This document shows, piece by piece, positions 16,171-25,162 of a stretch of 64,000 bases of DNA. Under the pieces are notes generated by a model. The model made no database searches. It saw nothing but the letters and a program-made list of their open reading frames with translations, and had not been told where the DNA came from. Positions within the stretch are counted from its first letter, which is position 1, and the number at the start of each line of letters is the position of its first letter. Position numbers and translations under genes: made by a program. This DNA comes from CAZKAP01 sp964550895 (GTDB lineage: Bacteria > Bacteroidota > Bacteroidia > Flavobacteriales > Flavobacteriaceae), in contig CAZKAP010000007.1 in NCBI GenBank assembly GCA_964550895.1, positions 12,875 through 76,874 of the forward strand, read 5' to 3'.

Positions 16171-17655
16171 ATGGGGTTGAATCTGAGGATCGTTGTACAT
16201 GTGATGGGGGTACTGCTGCTGTGCAATGGAGTCTTTATGCTCTTCGCCTCCGGGGTAAGTGCCCTGTACCGGGAGCCTCAGTCGGTCGGAATCGGACTTG
16301 CCGCCACTACCACCATCATCCTGGGGATGGCCTCCATGTACTTCACCCGGGTTCACCGGATCGAAGTCAAGAAAAGGGACGGCTATCTGATCGTCACCGG
16401 AGGATGGATCTTCCTTACGCTAACCGGGCTGCTGCCCTATATGTTTACCGGGGCCACCGCTTCCCTAACCGATGCGTTTTTCGAGACGATTTCCGGATAT
16501 ACCACTACCGGAGCCACCATATTCGATTCCATTGAGAGCCTGCCCCGGGGGATACTGTTCTGGCGGAGCCTTACCCATTGGATCGGAGGCATGGGGATAA
16601 TCGTCCTGGCCATTGCGATACTGCCGTTGCTGGGCATCGGGGGCATGCAGCTCTTCGCGGCCGAGGCGCCAGGACTGGGAGGCGATAAACTTCATCCCCG
16701 GATTACCGATACGGCCAAGCGCCTCTGGCTGATTTACGTAGTCTATACCATAGCGGAGACCCTCTTGCTGATGGCCGCCGGGATGTCGCCCTTCGACGCC
16801 GTCAACCACGCATTTTCCACCATGTCCACGGGAGGCTTTTCGACCCGGGACAGCAGTGTGGCCTTCTGGAACGATCAACCCCTGGTGCAGTACATCATCA
16901 TGGTGTTCATGTTCCTGGCGGGTACCAACTTCGTCGTGAGTTACTACGTGTTTACCCGTCAGTACGATCGTGCCCGTAGGGACCAGGAATTCAGGGCGTA
17001 TGTGAGCTTCATAGTTGCGTTTACCCTGCTCGTATGTATCGCGCTGTTCTCCGCCCAGTCTTTGGATTGGACGGCTCCCCAGACCTGGGGCATACGCGAA
17101 AGCCAATTCCGGCACGCCCTATTCCAGGTCTTGTCGGTAATTACCACCACGGGTTTTGTCACTGTCGATTTCACCAGCTGGGGGTCCTTCCTTATGGTTT
17201 TCTTTTTTGGCCTGATGTTCATAGGAGGGAGCTCCGGTTCGACCAGCGGAGGGGTCAAGGTCATCCGGCACCTGTTGATTATCAAAAACGGTATGTTGGA
17301 GTTTAAGCGAAGTCTGCATCCGAGAGCAGTTATACCGGTTCGATACAACAAGCGTTCGGTCAGTGAACAGATCAGCTACAACGTCACGGGTTTTTTTGTA
17401 TTGTATATGCTCATTTTCCTGATTGGTTCGCTAGGCCTGGGACTGATGGGAATGGATTTCATCTCTGCCATAGGGGGTGCCGCCTCTTCGCTTGGAAATG
17501 TGGGTCCCGCCCTGGGTGTGCTGAACCCGGTCAGTACCTATAGCGTTCTCGGCGATACAGCCAAATGGTGGTGTGGAGGCCTTATGCTCCTCGGCCGCCT
17601 CGAACTCTTCACCGTACTGATCCTGTTCAGTCCCGACTTCTGGAAGCGGTATTAA
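16171..17655 (+). CDS. trkH: Trk potassium channel TrkH
   Basis: Polytopic inner-membrane K+ uptake channel. The four filter repeats are visible: YTTTGATIF, STMSTGGFST, VITTTGFVTVDF and LGNVGPALG, each with the conserved Gly. The Arg/Lys-rich region before the last repeats (KVIRHLLIIKNGMLEFKR) is typical. A frame is open 114 bases upstream inside trkA, but the ATG at 16171 gives the normal first membrane helix (MGLNLRIVVHVMGVLLL) and a 494-residue protein. It converges with the histidine kinase gene, 38 bases away; I see no terminator hairpin between them. Confidence 0.95.
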   Translation: MGLNLRIVVHVMGVLLLCNGVFMLFASGVSALYREPQSVGIGLAATTTIILGMASMYFTRVHRIEVKKRDGYLIVTGGWIFLTLTGLLPYMFTGATASLTDAFFETISGYTTTGATIFDSIESLPRGILFWRSLTHWIGGMGIIVLAIAILPLLGIGGMQLFAAEAPGLGGDKLHPRITDTAKRLWLIYVVYTIAETLLLMAAGMSPFDAVNHAFSTMSTGGFSTRDSSVAFWNDQPLVQYIIMVFMFLAGTNFVVSYYVFTRQYDRARRDQEFRAYVSFIVAFTLLVCIALFSAQSLDWTAPQTWGIRESQFRHALFQVLSVITTTGFVTVDFTSWGSFLMVFFFGLMFIGGSSGSTSGGVKVIRHLLIIKNGMLEFKRSLHPRAVIPVRYNKRSVSEQISYNVTGFFVLYMLIFLIGSLGLGLMGMDFISAIGGAASSLGNVGPALGVLNPVSTYSVLGDTAKWWCGGLMLLGRLELFTVLILFSPDFWKRY

Positions 17656-17693
17656 GGGGATTGCAGGCACGACAACTATGGGGAGACAGACCA

Positions 17694-18977
17694 TCACCGC
17701 CAAGCCTTTTCAGGCCAATGGGAATCACGGCTCATACGCAACTCAAAGAGGTGTAAACTTCCGTCGTAGTCGTACTCCAGACTTAAACTGCACAAGGAAG
17801 CTATCTTCTTGCAGATGGCGAGTCCAAGGCCGAGACCCTGGGGATTTGACGACGACTTGGAAAAACGGGAGAAGAGCTTCTCCCGGGGCAATTCGAGCTG
17901 AGGCCCCGAATTGTATATGGCCCAAATCTCCGGTTGCAGAGATATTCGGATTAGCCCTTCCACTGAGTTGTGCTGAATGGCGTTTTTGATCAGATTGGTC
18001 AGCAATATGCGGAAGAGTTCCCGGTCTCCCTGAACAACGACCTCCTCGAGCTCTTTTTCGACCCGTAACTTTCGAAATTGTATCATTTCCTTGAGATCCT
18101 CCAATATGGACAGGGTTAATTCGCGAATATCGATAGAATCTGTCCGTCGGAATTCCTGATTTTGGATACGAGAAATCAAGGTGAGCGATTTCCCGATGCG
18201 GGAGAGCCGGTTGGTTTCCGAATAGATTACTTCGATCTGTTTGCGATCCTCCTCACCTATATGGGCACTATCCATCAAATACACGGCCTTATTTTGAATG
18301 ACGGCCAGAGGGGTCTGAACTTCGTGTGCAATATTTTCGTTGAGTTCCTTGAGGTTTTCGTAATCTTCTTCGACCCGATTCATCAAAACATTCACTGTTT
18401 GATAGAGTTCCTGAAACTCATCAATATCAGAAGGTTCCCAATGCACTTTTTTCTTATCCCTGAGGTCGTAATTCTTGATTTCATTCAGATTGGAGAAAAA
18501 CGGTCTGAATGCCCAGCGGTAAATTCTTTGATTGATAAAGAAGATGCCGAGCGCAAGTAAAAACATAATCAGGGCCGTATAAGCGAATAACCAAACGATG
18601 AGGGCCTGTGGCTCAAGCAGTATATGCCTGAGAACTACGCGGGTCTGGCCTGTTTCCTGAGGAATGCTGAATTCATAGAGGCGGTAGGGGACCATCTGGT
18701 CCCTCATGGCATCGTAAATCAAAGTGTCCCTATACTTTGAAGGATGAGTCTCCCGTGTACTTGTCAGTTGCTCTACACTAAATACATAATCCGAGGACTG
18801 ACTCGGTTCCTGAGAACCCATGTGGTATTCGATGCGCTGCCTCTCGTGCGTCAGCAGTTCGTTCACTTCCCGATTAACCAGGTAAACAATAAGAAAATAA
18901 TCGGCCAGGATCATTAAAGGGAAGATGAGCGAAACCAAAATCAGGTACGCTCGGTTGGTCTTGTTCAGCAATTTCAT
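17694..18977 (-). CDS. two-component sensor histidine kinase
   Basis: Membrane sensor with two membrane spans (about residues 10-33 and 147-170) enclosing a periplasmic domain of about 110 residues that I cannot assign. The H-box is NIAHEVQTPLAVIQNKA, the N-box LLTNLIKNAIQHNS, and the G2 box GLGLGLAICKKIASL. The G1 box reads IYNSGP, with Asn in place of the usual Asp, as in a subset of QseC-like kinases. No HAMP domain is obvious. It overlaps the response regulator by four bases, so the pair is one unit. It sits downstream of the V-ATPase operon. Confidence 0.92.
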   Translation of the reverse strand: MKLLNKTNRAYLILVSLIFPLMILADYFLIVYLVNREVNELLTHERQRIEYHMGSQEPSQSSDYVFSVEQLTSTRETHPSKYRDTLIYDAMRDQMVPYRLYEFSIPQETGQTRVVLRHILLEPQALIVWLFAYTALIMFLLALGIFFINQRIYRWAFRPFFSNLNEIKNYDLRDKKKVHWEPSDIDEFQELYQTVNVLMNRVEEDYENLKELNENIAHEVQTPLAVIQNKAVYLMDSAHIGEEDRKQIEVIYSETNRLSRIGKSLTLISRIQNQEFRRTDSIDIRELTLSILEDLKEMIQFRKLRVEKELEEVVVQGDRELFRILLTNLIKNAIQHNSVEGLIRISLQPEIWAIYNSGPQLELPREKLFSRFSKSSSNPQGLGLGLAICKKIASLCSLSLEYDYDGSLHLFELRMSRDSHWPEKAWR

Positions 18978-19654
18978 TCCAGGTCGGTGAATTTGTAACC
19001 TACGCTGTAGATGGACTTAATATAATCTTTCCCTTTTAATTTGGTGATTTTTTTTCTCAGGTTGGCGATATGGGTGTAGATAAAGTCGAAAGAATCCATA
19101 TTCTCTATGTGATCACCCCATAGATGTTCGGCCAGAGCTTCCTTGGTCAGCAGGCGATCAGGGTTAACCATAAAGAAATGCATGATGTCGAATTCCTTTC
19201 TCGTGAGCTTTAGGGGCTTACCGTGAACACGCAATTCGTATTGCTCGGGCCTTATGGTAAGCTCATTAAAGTGCACATCCTTGTTGCCCTTCTGGGCTTT
19301 TCTCCGGAATAATGCCTTTACGCGGGCATTGAGTTCGGTCAGGAAGAAGGGTTTCGTCAGATAGTCATCGGCTCCGATTTCAAGGGCTCTGATGCGCTCC
19401 TGGAGTTCATCCCTTGCAGAGATAACGATGATACCGGCATCCAAACTCTCCTTCTTTACCAACTGGATGATATCCAGTCCGTCACCGAAGGGCAATACCA
19501 AATCTACAATCAGGATGTCGTAGGGATAGGTAATGATCTTTTCGGTGGCCTCCCTGTAGTTGGAAGCCACCTCACATACATTACCGTCCGCGGCTAAAAA
19601 GGTCTTAATGTCCTTTTGCAGCTCAGTATTATCTTCGATGATAAGAATCTTCAC
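18974..19654 (-). CDS. OmpR/PhoB-family response regulator
   Basis: Receiver domain with phospho-acceptor Asp51 (DILIVDLVLPFGDG), the acidic pair EDN at residues 7-9 and Lys in LTKPFF. A winged-helix DNA-binding domain follows (LTRKEFDIMHFFM to SVGYKFTDLE). The start is GTG at 19654; no better ATG lies nearby. It begins 60 bases after the V-ATPase subunit K stop on the same strand, with no terminator seen, so it may be co-transcribed with the ATPase operon. It is therefore a candidate for controlling the operon or for reporting on its transcription. Confidence 0.93.
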   Translation of the reverse strand: MKILIIEDNTELQKDIKTFLAADGNVCEVASNYREATEKIITYPYDILIVDLVLPFGDGLDIIQLVKKESLDAGIIVISARDELQERIRALEIGADDYLTKPFFLTELNARVKALFRRKAQKGNKDVHFNELTIRPEQYELRVHGKPLKLTRKEFDIMHFFMVNPDRLLTKEALAEHLWGDHIENMDSFDFIYTHIANLRKKITKLKGKDYIKSIYSVGYKFTDLE

Positions 19655-19714
19655 ACCGGTCCTTTCTCAGTATTATCTTTTTCCGTTCAAGTTAGGTCAA
19701 TTCATAAGGGCCTT

Positions 19715-20194
19715 CTACATTTCGGGCAAGCGAGTCATCGTAAATATCATGACAAAAAGAGCTACGGTTTCAACAATGCCAATGGTCATGATGTACTTGG
19801 CGGTGTCATTAGCTCCCGCGGCAACAGCATCGCAGGCCCGTGCACCGGTTTTGCCCTGATAAATGGCTGAACCGGCTATAGCTGCGCCCGCGACCAATCC
19901 AATTACAATTTGCCAGGGATAGGAATCTGGTGGGAGGTTGGCATCCACTATGGCTTTGCTCAGCAGCATGCCGTAAATTACCTGGGAAAGAGGAGCGCCA
20001 ACGAAGATGAGCAGGGCAGCGGCAGACTTTTTTCCGCTGCTGATCATTTTTTTCCATGCTCCTATTGCGGCCATACCGGCTATCCCGGTTCCAATGGCCG
20101 ACCCTATTGAGGCTAAACTCAGGGACATTCCCATATCTCCCAGGCCTCCAACGCTTGTCAGTAAAAGGGTTAAATCTGTAATTCCGAAGTTCAC
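19715..20194 (-). CDS. ntpK: V-type ATPase rotor subunit K, with Na+-type ligand residues
   Basis: Membrane rotor (c-ring) subunit. The 159 residues form two hairpins, four membrane helices. Only the second hairpin keeps the ion-binding carboxylate (Glu142, in GIVETVALFVMI). The first has Ser70-Gln71 (APLSQVIYG) and the third helix has Gln113 (SAIYQGKTG). By eye these line up with Thr64, Gln65, Gln110 and Glu139 of the Na+-binding Enterococcus hirae NtpK. The start is GTG, overlapping the stop of subunit I by four bases (GTGA). It is last in the operon A-B-E-C-D-I-K. Confidence 0.92.
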   Translation of the reverse strand: MNFGITDLTLLLTSVGGLGDMGMSLSLASIGSAIGTGIAGMAAIGAWKKMISSGKKSAAALLIFVGAPLSQVIYGMLLSKAIVDANLPPDSYPWQIVIGLVAGAAIAGSAIYQGKTGARACDAVAAGANDTAKYIMTIGIVETVALFVMIFTMTRLPEM

Positions 20195-22062
20195 GTTTTT
20201 TCTTTTTTAGTTAACGATTTTGATGTATTTCTGCTCAATACCTGCATGACCCTTTCGGGGTACTTTAGGCGGAATGGACGGTATGCGATTCCAGAGAACT
20301 GCACCCCGAGTTGTCCCGAAAATTCGAGCATATTGAGGCGGATACCATGAACCATTACTGCCATTAGCGCCAGGGCAATATTCAAGCTGTGGCCCAGGCA
20401 CAAAGCGATAATCAATACGACGTGTATCCAGATGCTGGATTCCTCAGTAATTCCCGGCAGTATCATATCGTTGAAACTGGCGGCTACCCAGGCTGTGGCC
20501 ATGCCCACGGCGAACAGACGCACGTAGGAGACGATATCAGAAAAACTGTTAATCAAGTCGAAAGGCAGGTTGGTCAATGCTGCGCCCAGGGATCCCCCCA
20601 ATCGGCCCTTTTCGATTGAACCCAGCAGAACCCCTGCAGCCCCCCCTATGAGCAGGCCCGTACCCCAGGATGGCAGCTCCATCCCGAGAACGAGTTGCTG
20701 AGTGAGCATAAACAGGCCCCAAATGAGCGCAATCCAACCCAGCTCCCTCAGAAAACGTATGGAATACAGGGACTGTACCATGCGAACAAGACGGGCGAGG
20801 GAAAGGTGTATCGCACCGATAATAAAGGTTAGGTGCATGAGTTCAGCCGAATTATCCTGACCAAAACTGGCGAGGCTATCTACTCTCAGCTGCCTCAATA
20901 TTGGGATTTCAGCTAAATCCGGTGAACCGAAATAGGTTCCGCTTAGTACCCCCCATACAATAGTTCCCACACTTAAGACAACCCCAAGGGAATGTCCCTG
21001 TGGGCCTATCTTCCTTTTCAGTAATAGCGTAGCCAGTAGAAATAATACCCCGTAACCGGCATCGCCCACCAGCATGGCAAAGAACAGAATAAAGGCGAAG
21101 AGGAAGAATACGGATACATCCATTTCCTTATAACCGGGAATGATGTCTATGAATTTCATCAAGGGCTCTATGGTCCGGACCCAACGGGGATTTCGGATGT
21201 AGACAGGGACCCTTTCCGGATTTTCAGGAACTTTATAGGAATAGCCCCAGCGGTTTTCGCCTGCTGTGCGTTCGAATGCATGAATGCAGTCCGAAGGAAT
21301 AAAACCGTGGACATAGCAGATTCTTCGGGATACCTCACCGGTTCCATTTAACGTCAATTGGGTTTGCCGCAGTTCTTCCAGAAACTCCCGATATTCCTTA
21401 AACCTGTCCAGTTCCTTGGTTTGCTCGTTGAGAAAGGCCCGAAACACTTTTTTTTGTCGGTTCCGCCTTGAAACCCGTTCTCGCCATTGTGAAGGCCCAA
21501 TATCGGGGAGCTCCACCTCGGGCGCATCCAATTGTTCAGATTCCTCTCTGGCGATGAGCACTACGGGGTATTTACCCTTCTTTTTCCTTAAGCGGATAAT
21601 GGCCCGCTCCTGGGATGAAGGTAGACGGCACGGCCGGTTCAAGAGATACAGGCGGACAAACAACCCCCGGGATGCCAAATAGTCCATATCCTTTTTTTCG
21701 GGGTAGTCTCCCCAAAAACTCAGGGTTTCCTGCATCCGTCCCAGCTCCTCCAGTTCACCGTTAACTTTTTCGAGCCCTACGCTGGCCTGAAGCACCCGGC
21801 AGATATCGATTGAAACCTCAGAGTTACCCGTCGGGTTAACGGGTTTGTGGCGGTTTTTGTTTTTTCCGTCCTTACGAAAGAAATCCAGGAGCTGTATAAC
21901 CTTTTCCGTTCGGTCTATCTCGTCCTTCCAGGGATCCGCTGCATTGCCGTTTGTCCGGGTGCTACTCAGATCGACAACCCCCAATTCACCCAGTTGACGG
22001 ACCAGCTTCTCGCGATCTCCGGCTCGGGTAAATACATAAAGTTCCTTCATCGAAGCGATCAC
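20191..22062 (-). CDS. ntpI: V-type ATPase stator subunit I (a subunit)
   Basis: Membrane stator with the ion half-channels. The first 300 residues are cytoplasmic; the rest is a block of about seven or eight membrane spans. The essential Arg lies in SYVRLFAVGMATAWVA. At 623 residues the length is normal for bacterial forms. The start is taken as GTG at 22062, overlapping the subunit D stop (GTGA), because relatives begin with a few residues before the MK-x-hydrophobic strand; the ATG at 22050 (MKELYVFTR) is the alternative. It is coupled at both ends by four-base overlaps. Confidence 0.93.
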   Translation of the reverse strand: MIASMKELYVFTRAGDREKLVRQLGELGVVDLSSTRTNGNAADPWKDEIDRTEKVIQLLDFFRKDGKNKNRHKPVNPTGNSEVSIDICRVLQASVGLEKVNGELEELGRMQETLSFWGDYPEKKDMDYLASRGLFVRLYLLNRPCRLPSSQERAIIRLRKKKGKYPVVLIAREESEQLDAPEVELPDIGPSQWRERVSRRNRQKKVFRAFLNEQTKELDRFKEYREFLEELRQTQLTLNGTGEVSRRICYVHGFIPSDCIHAFERTAGENRWGYSYKVPENPERVPVYIRNPRWVRTIEPLMKFIDIIPGYKEMDVSVFFLFAFILFFAMLVGDAGYGVLFLLATLLLKRKIGPQGHSLGVVLSVGTIVWGVLSGTYFGSPDLAEIPILRQLRVDSLASFGQDNSAELMHLTFIIGAIHLSLARLVRMVQSLYSIRFLRELGWIALIWGLFMLTQQLVLGMELPSWGTGLLIGGAAGVLLGSIEKGRLGGSLGAALTNLPFDLINSFSDIVSYVRLFAVGMATAWVAASFNDMILPGITEESSIWIHVVLIIALCLGHSLNIALALMAVMVHGIRLNMLEFSGQLGVQFSGIAYRPFRLKYPERVMQVLSRNTSKSLTKKEKT

Positions 22063-22670
22063 AGCGGCTGATTTTGACGGTCCTTAATTTTTTTCATGAG
22101 TTTGGCACTGGCTATAGCCAGCCGTTCGACATCCCCCAGATAGGCCTCTATCTTACGTATGTGCTCCACAGCCTGCGGAATAAAGATCTCCTTCAAAGCG
22201 TTCTCCATCCGTCTCGCCTCTGCCAATTCCGCAGTTAAACTTTCGATATTGCGTTTCTCCATTCGGATTTCTGCCATGCGAGCTGTCTGTTTCCTGAGGT
22301 GGGTCGTGACCGCATCGGTCCAAAGGGGAGTATCCTCGGAATTATCCTCGCAATCGGCATATACGACCTCACTCAGGTGCATTAGAGTCACCCCTGCAAC
22401 TTCTTCTTTCTCACTTTCCACCCGGATGATATCGAGTCCCGGTAATCCACCTTCAGGCAGGTCTGCCATAACGGCTACCCATTTCTTAGCCTCTTCCCGG
22501 TGCCTTTGGAATTCTTCGCGTATAAGTCTGATTTTCCTTTCTGCGCGTCCGACCTCTTTTTTTAACTGTTGCACTTTCATTTCAAATACCGGAAGCGCGG
22601 CGTGATAATCCCTGAGATCGGCCTTAAGGCTGGTCAGTGTATTTTTATTCAGCGGAAGTTTGTCACTCAT
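22059..22670 (-). CDS. ntpD: V-type ATPase central-stalk subunit D
   Basis: Rotating central shaft that couples ATP hydrolysis in A3B3 to the K ring. The 203-residue protein is almost all helix, with long coiled-coil arms at both ends (FEMKVQQLKKEVGRAERKI and the C-terminal helix ending KLMKKIKDRQNQPL), as in the ATP-synt_D family; the opening PLNKNTLTSLK is typical. Four-base overlaps join it to the upstream C-like gene and to subunit I. Confidence 0.9.
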   Translation of the reverse strand: MSDKLPLNKNTLTSLKADLRDYHAALPVFEMKVQQLKKEVGRAERKIRLIREEFQRHREEAKKWVAVMADLPEGGLPGLDIIRVESEKEEVAGVTLMHLSEVVYADCEDNSEDTPLWTDAVTTHLRKQTARMAEIRMEKRNIESLTAELAEARRMENALKEIFIPQAVEHIRKIEAYLGDVERLAIASAKLMKKIKDRQNQPL

Positions 22671-23239
22671 ACCTCAGGTTGATTAACGAATTCCAAATAG
22701 TTTCGAAATCCCCTGCGGGCCTGAAATGACCAAAGCCTGTTGAGCAACAGGAGTCGAAACCTATATATCAGAAGGGCTCCGAAGCCGGAATGCTGTCCGT
22801 GTGCCATATCCTCCAGTCTGTTCCATTGAAATCGGAGCAAGCGGATCTCGTTTTCGAGCGGATTACCGTCGAGGTCGGGCAGGTGAACGGGTTCCGTTCC
22901 CTTCAAAGGGGGATTCTTAAGCGATCTTCGGTACGTAAGGATAGCATTTCTCATTTCGTACCTGAAATTGGCGAAATCGGACAGGATTTTTAAAGGCGAT
23001 ATTCGGAAACGTTCCTCATGCAGATTTTCCAATTCCAGCTCGGTAAATAGTTTTGACTTGTGATCAGGGAGAAATTTCGCAGCTTCCAGATTCAGGGACT
23101 GCACAGCCCGGGAGTCACCTGCCAGGATACCGGAATAACTCGAAAGCAGGGACTCCACAGCTTTTCTGTTATGGCCCTCCAGGTCAAAGCTGAGCTCGGG
23201 GAGGCTGCACATCAGGTATTCCAGGTCTCCAGTGTTCAT
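22667..23239 (-). CDS. V-type ATPase C-like subunit (DUF2764-type)
   Basis: A 190-residue helical protein at the place where Bacteroidota V-ATPase operons carry a DUF2764 gene, thought to stand in for stalk subunit C/d that links the K ring to the central shaft. Sequence features are few: MNTGDLEYLMCSLPEL at the start, ALLIYRFRLLLLNRLWSF near the end. It has no signal peptide or membrane span. The assignment rests mainly on operon position and on recalled similarity. It overlaps subunit E and subunit D by four bases each. Confidence 0.7.
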   Translation of the reverse strand: MNTGDLEYLMCSLPELSFDLEGHNRKAVESLLSSYSGILAGDSRAVQSLNLEAAKFLPDHKSKLFTELELENLHEERFRISPLKILSDFANFRYEMRNAILTYRRSLKNPPLKGTEPVHLPDLDGNPLENEIRLLRFQWNRLEDMAHGQHSGFGALLIYRFRLLLLNRLWSFQARRGFRNYLEFVNQPEV

Positions 23240-23838
23240 TTCGATCCGGTTTTTCCTCCCAGATAGTCATTCCATTCCGGTCCCAGGCGGTCCTGAAGCA
23301 GCTGGGCTACTACCCGGGGAGAAATTTCGTAACTCCAGCCCTTGTCGACCTTTTTTATATGGATGCTTGCCTGACCTCCCTCTTGCGCTGACAGTATGCT
23401 AACCTGGTCGTTCTGCTGAAGCTTTCCGATAAGCAGGTCGGTGAGCTTCTGGGCGGTGTCGTGTGATATACTGAGTAGGGTGTTACTTCCGAGATTTTCA
23501 ACGACATGCATTATAATCTGTTCCCAAAGGCCCTGGTCAAGCTTGTGCTCCACCTCCTTTTCCAGCAAGGACGAAAGGAGTTCGATCATATTGTTTTTAG
23601 TCGATATCAATAGATCCCGGGAAGCCAGGCGTAAGGACTCTTCCTTGCTCGCATGATACGCGTCTGCTTCCGATTGGGCGCTGCTCAAGATTGATTCCGC
23701 CTTTGCTCCGGCCTCAGACTCAATCTGGCGAGCTCGCTCCTGAGCTTGCTCGGTGATTTTCTGAGCAGCCTGATCGGCTTCTTGCAGTGCCTCTTTCTTG
23801 AGGATATCGATGAGTTCTTTTAAATCGGTCTTACTCAT
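23236..23838 (-). CDS. ntpE: V-type ATPase peripheral-stalk subunit E
   Basis: Outer stalk subunit that holds the catalytic head still. The first 90 residues are a long amphipathic coiled coil rich in Glu, Ala and Gln (EALQEADQAAQKITEQAQE), and the last 100 residues form the globular head-binding domain. The length of 200 is normal. Coupled by an eight-base overlap with B and a four-base overlap with the C-like gene. In most bacterial operons E comes first; here it follows B. Confidence 0.88.
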   Translation of the reverse strand: MSKTDLKELIDILKKEALQEADQAAQKITEQAQERARQIESEAGAKAESILSSAQSEADAYHASKEESLRLASRDLLISTKNNMIELLSSLLEKEVEHKLDQGLWEQIIMHVVENLGSNTLLSISHDTAQKLTDLLIGKLQQNDQVSILSAQEGGQASIHIKKVDKGWSYEISPRVVAQLLQDRLGPEWNDYLGGKTGSK

Positions 23839-25162
23839 TATTTGATAAGCTTAATACCTTGAATTCACCCTGGACGGGCCAGTAGGTTTCGATGAGTTTG
23901 GATGGCATACCCACCTCTTCTTTCTTGAAGTGGTGTGCGAGTATGTCCCAGCACAGATCCAGGGCATCTTCCAACTTAAGATTTCGAAAGGGATCCATGA
24001 GTTCGCGCTGGAACGTTAGACGATAATCGAGCAGTCTGAGGGAATAATCATCCTTAACCGATCCGAATTTCTGGGCTTTTACCCGTTCTTCGGCCTCGGA
24101 TAGAAGACGTGCCATGGCATTCATGATGTTTCTGTGATCGGGACGGGTTCGGTCATTGACCTGCTGCTTCAGCCTGCTCAACGAGCCGAAGAGTTCGAGG
24201 TAGCCATCCTTCATAAAGAACTGACCTTCTGTGATATATCCCGTGTTGTCAGGCACAGGGTGGGTGACGTCGTCCATGGTTGTTACCCCGAGTATCGTCA
24301 GACTACCCGAGCCCTCGATGTCTGCTGCCTTCTCATAGCGACTTGCCAATTGCGAGTACAGATCACCCGGGTATCCCTGATTGGAAGGAATTTGATCCTG
24401 TGCATTGGCCAGTTGTCTCAAATAATCCGACCATTGGGTCATATCCGAGAGCAGTACGAAAACGTTTTTATCGTTTAAGGCAAAACGTTCCGCTACAGCC
24501 AGCGCCAGGTCAGGGATCATAATGCCTTCCACGATAGGATCCCTGTGGGTATGAATGAACATCAGGGTTTTACCCTTACTTCCACTCTGTTCTATACGCT
24601 CCCGGAAATAGTGGTATTCGTCATACTTAAGTCCAACTCCTCCAATGACTATAACATCGGCATCGGTCTGGGTGGCTATATTGGCCAGGAGTCGGTTATA
24701 GGGTTCCCCCGCCCGGGCGAAAATGGGAATCTTCTGTGAACGGACCAGGGTGTTGAAGACATCGATCATCGGCACACCGGTACGTATCATATCCTTTGGA
24801 ATAACTCGCTTGACCGGGTTGATGGATGGGCCGGCTATTCGAATAGTATGAGAGGTGAGCTCAGGTCCTCCGTCTATGGGCTGGCCGCTGCCCGAGTAAA
24901 TACGACCCAGCATGTCTTCGGTGAATCCCACTTCTAATGGTTTCCCCAGAAAACGTACCTTACAGTCCGTAGAGACACCGAAGCCCCCACCGAATAGTTG
25001 CAATGTGGCGAATTCTCCGTCCAGGGCAATAACCTGGGCAAATACCTTACGTCCATCGGGATAAATGACCTCTGCAAGCTCCTTGTTATGCACTCCCTCG
25101 GCCTTAATCCGCATTACGGCCCGGCCGATACTGTCTATATGGCTATAGGTCTTCTGTAGCAT
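23831..25162 (-). CDS. ntpB: V-type ATPase non-catalytic subunit B
   Basis: Forms the A3B3 hexamer with subunit A; it has the ATPase fold but no functional P-loop (IFARAGEPYNRLLANI stands where the Walker A loop would be). Conserved marks are LGRIYSGSGQPIDGGPE, DMIRTGVPMIDVFNTLVRSQKIPIF and LLSDMTQWSDYLRQLANA. The 443-residue length is normal. The start ATG at 25162 lies 20 bases inside the end of subunit A. Confidence 0.95.
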   Translation of the reverse strand: MLQKTYSHIDSIGRAVMRIKAEGVHNKELAEVIYPDGRKVFAQVIALDGEFATLQLFGGGFGVSTDCKVRFLGKPLEVGFTEDMLGRIYSGSGQPIDGGPELTSHTIRIAGPSINPVKRVIPKDMIRTGVPMIDVFNTLVRSQKIPIFARAGEPYNRLLANIATQTDADVIVIGGVGLKYDEYHYFRERIEQSGSKGKTLMFIHTHRDPIVEGIMIPDLALAVAERFALNDKNVFVLLSDMTQWSDYLRQLANAQDQIPSNQGYPGDLYSQLASRYEKAADIEGSGSLTILGVTTMDDVTHPVPDNTGYITEGQFFMKDGYLELFGSLSRLKQQVNDRTRPDHRNIMNAMARLLSEAEERVKAQKFGSVKDDYSLRLLDYRLTFQRELMDPFRNLKLEDALDLCWDILAHHFKKEEVGMPSKLIETYWPVQGEFKVLSLSNNE

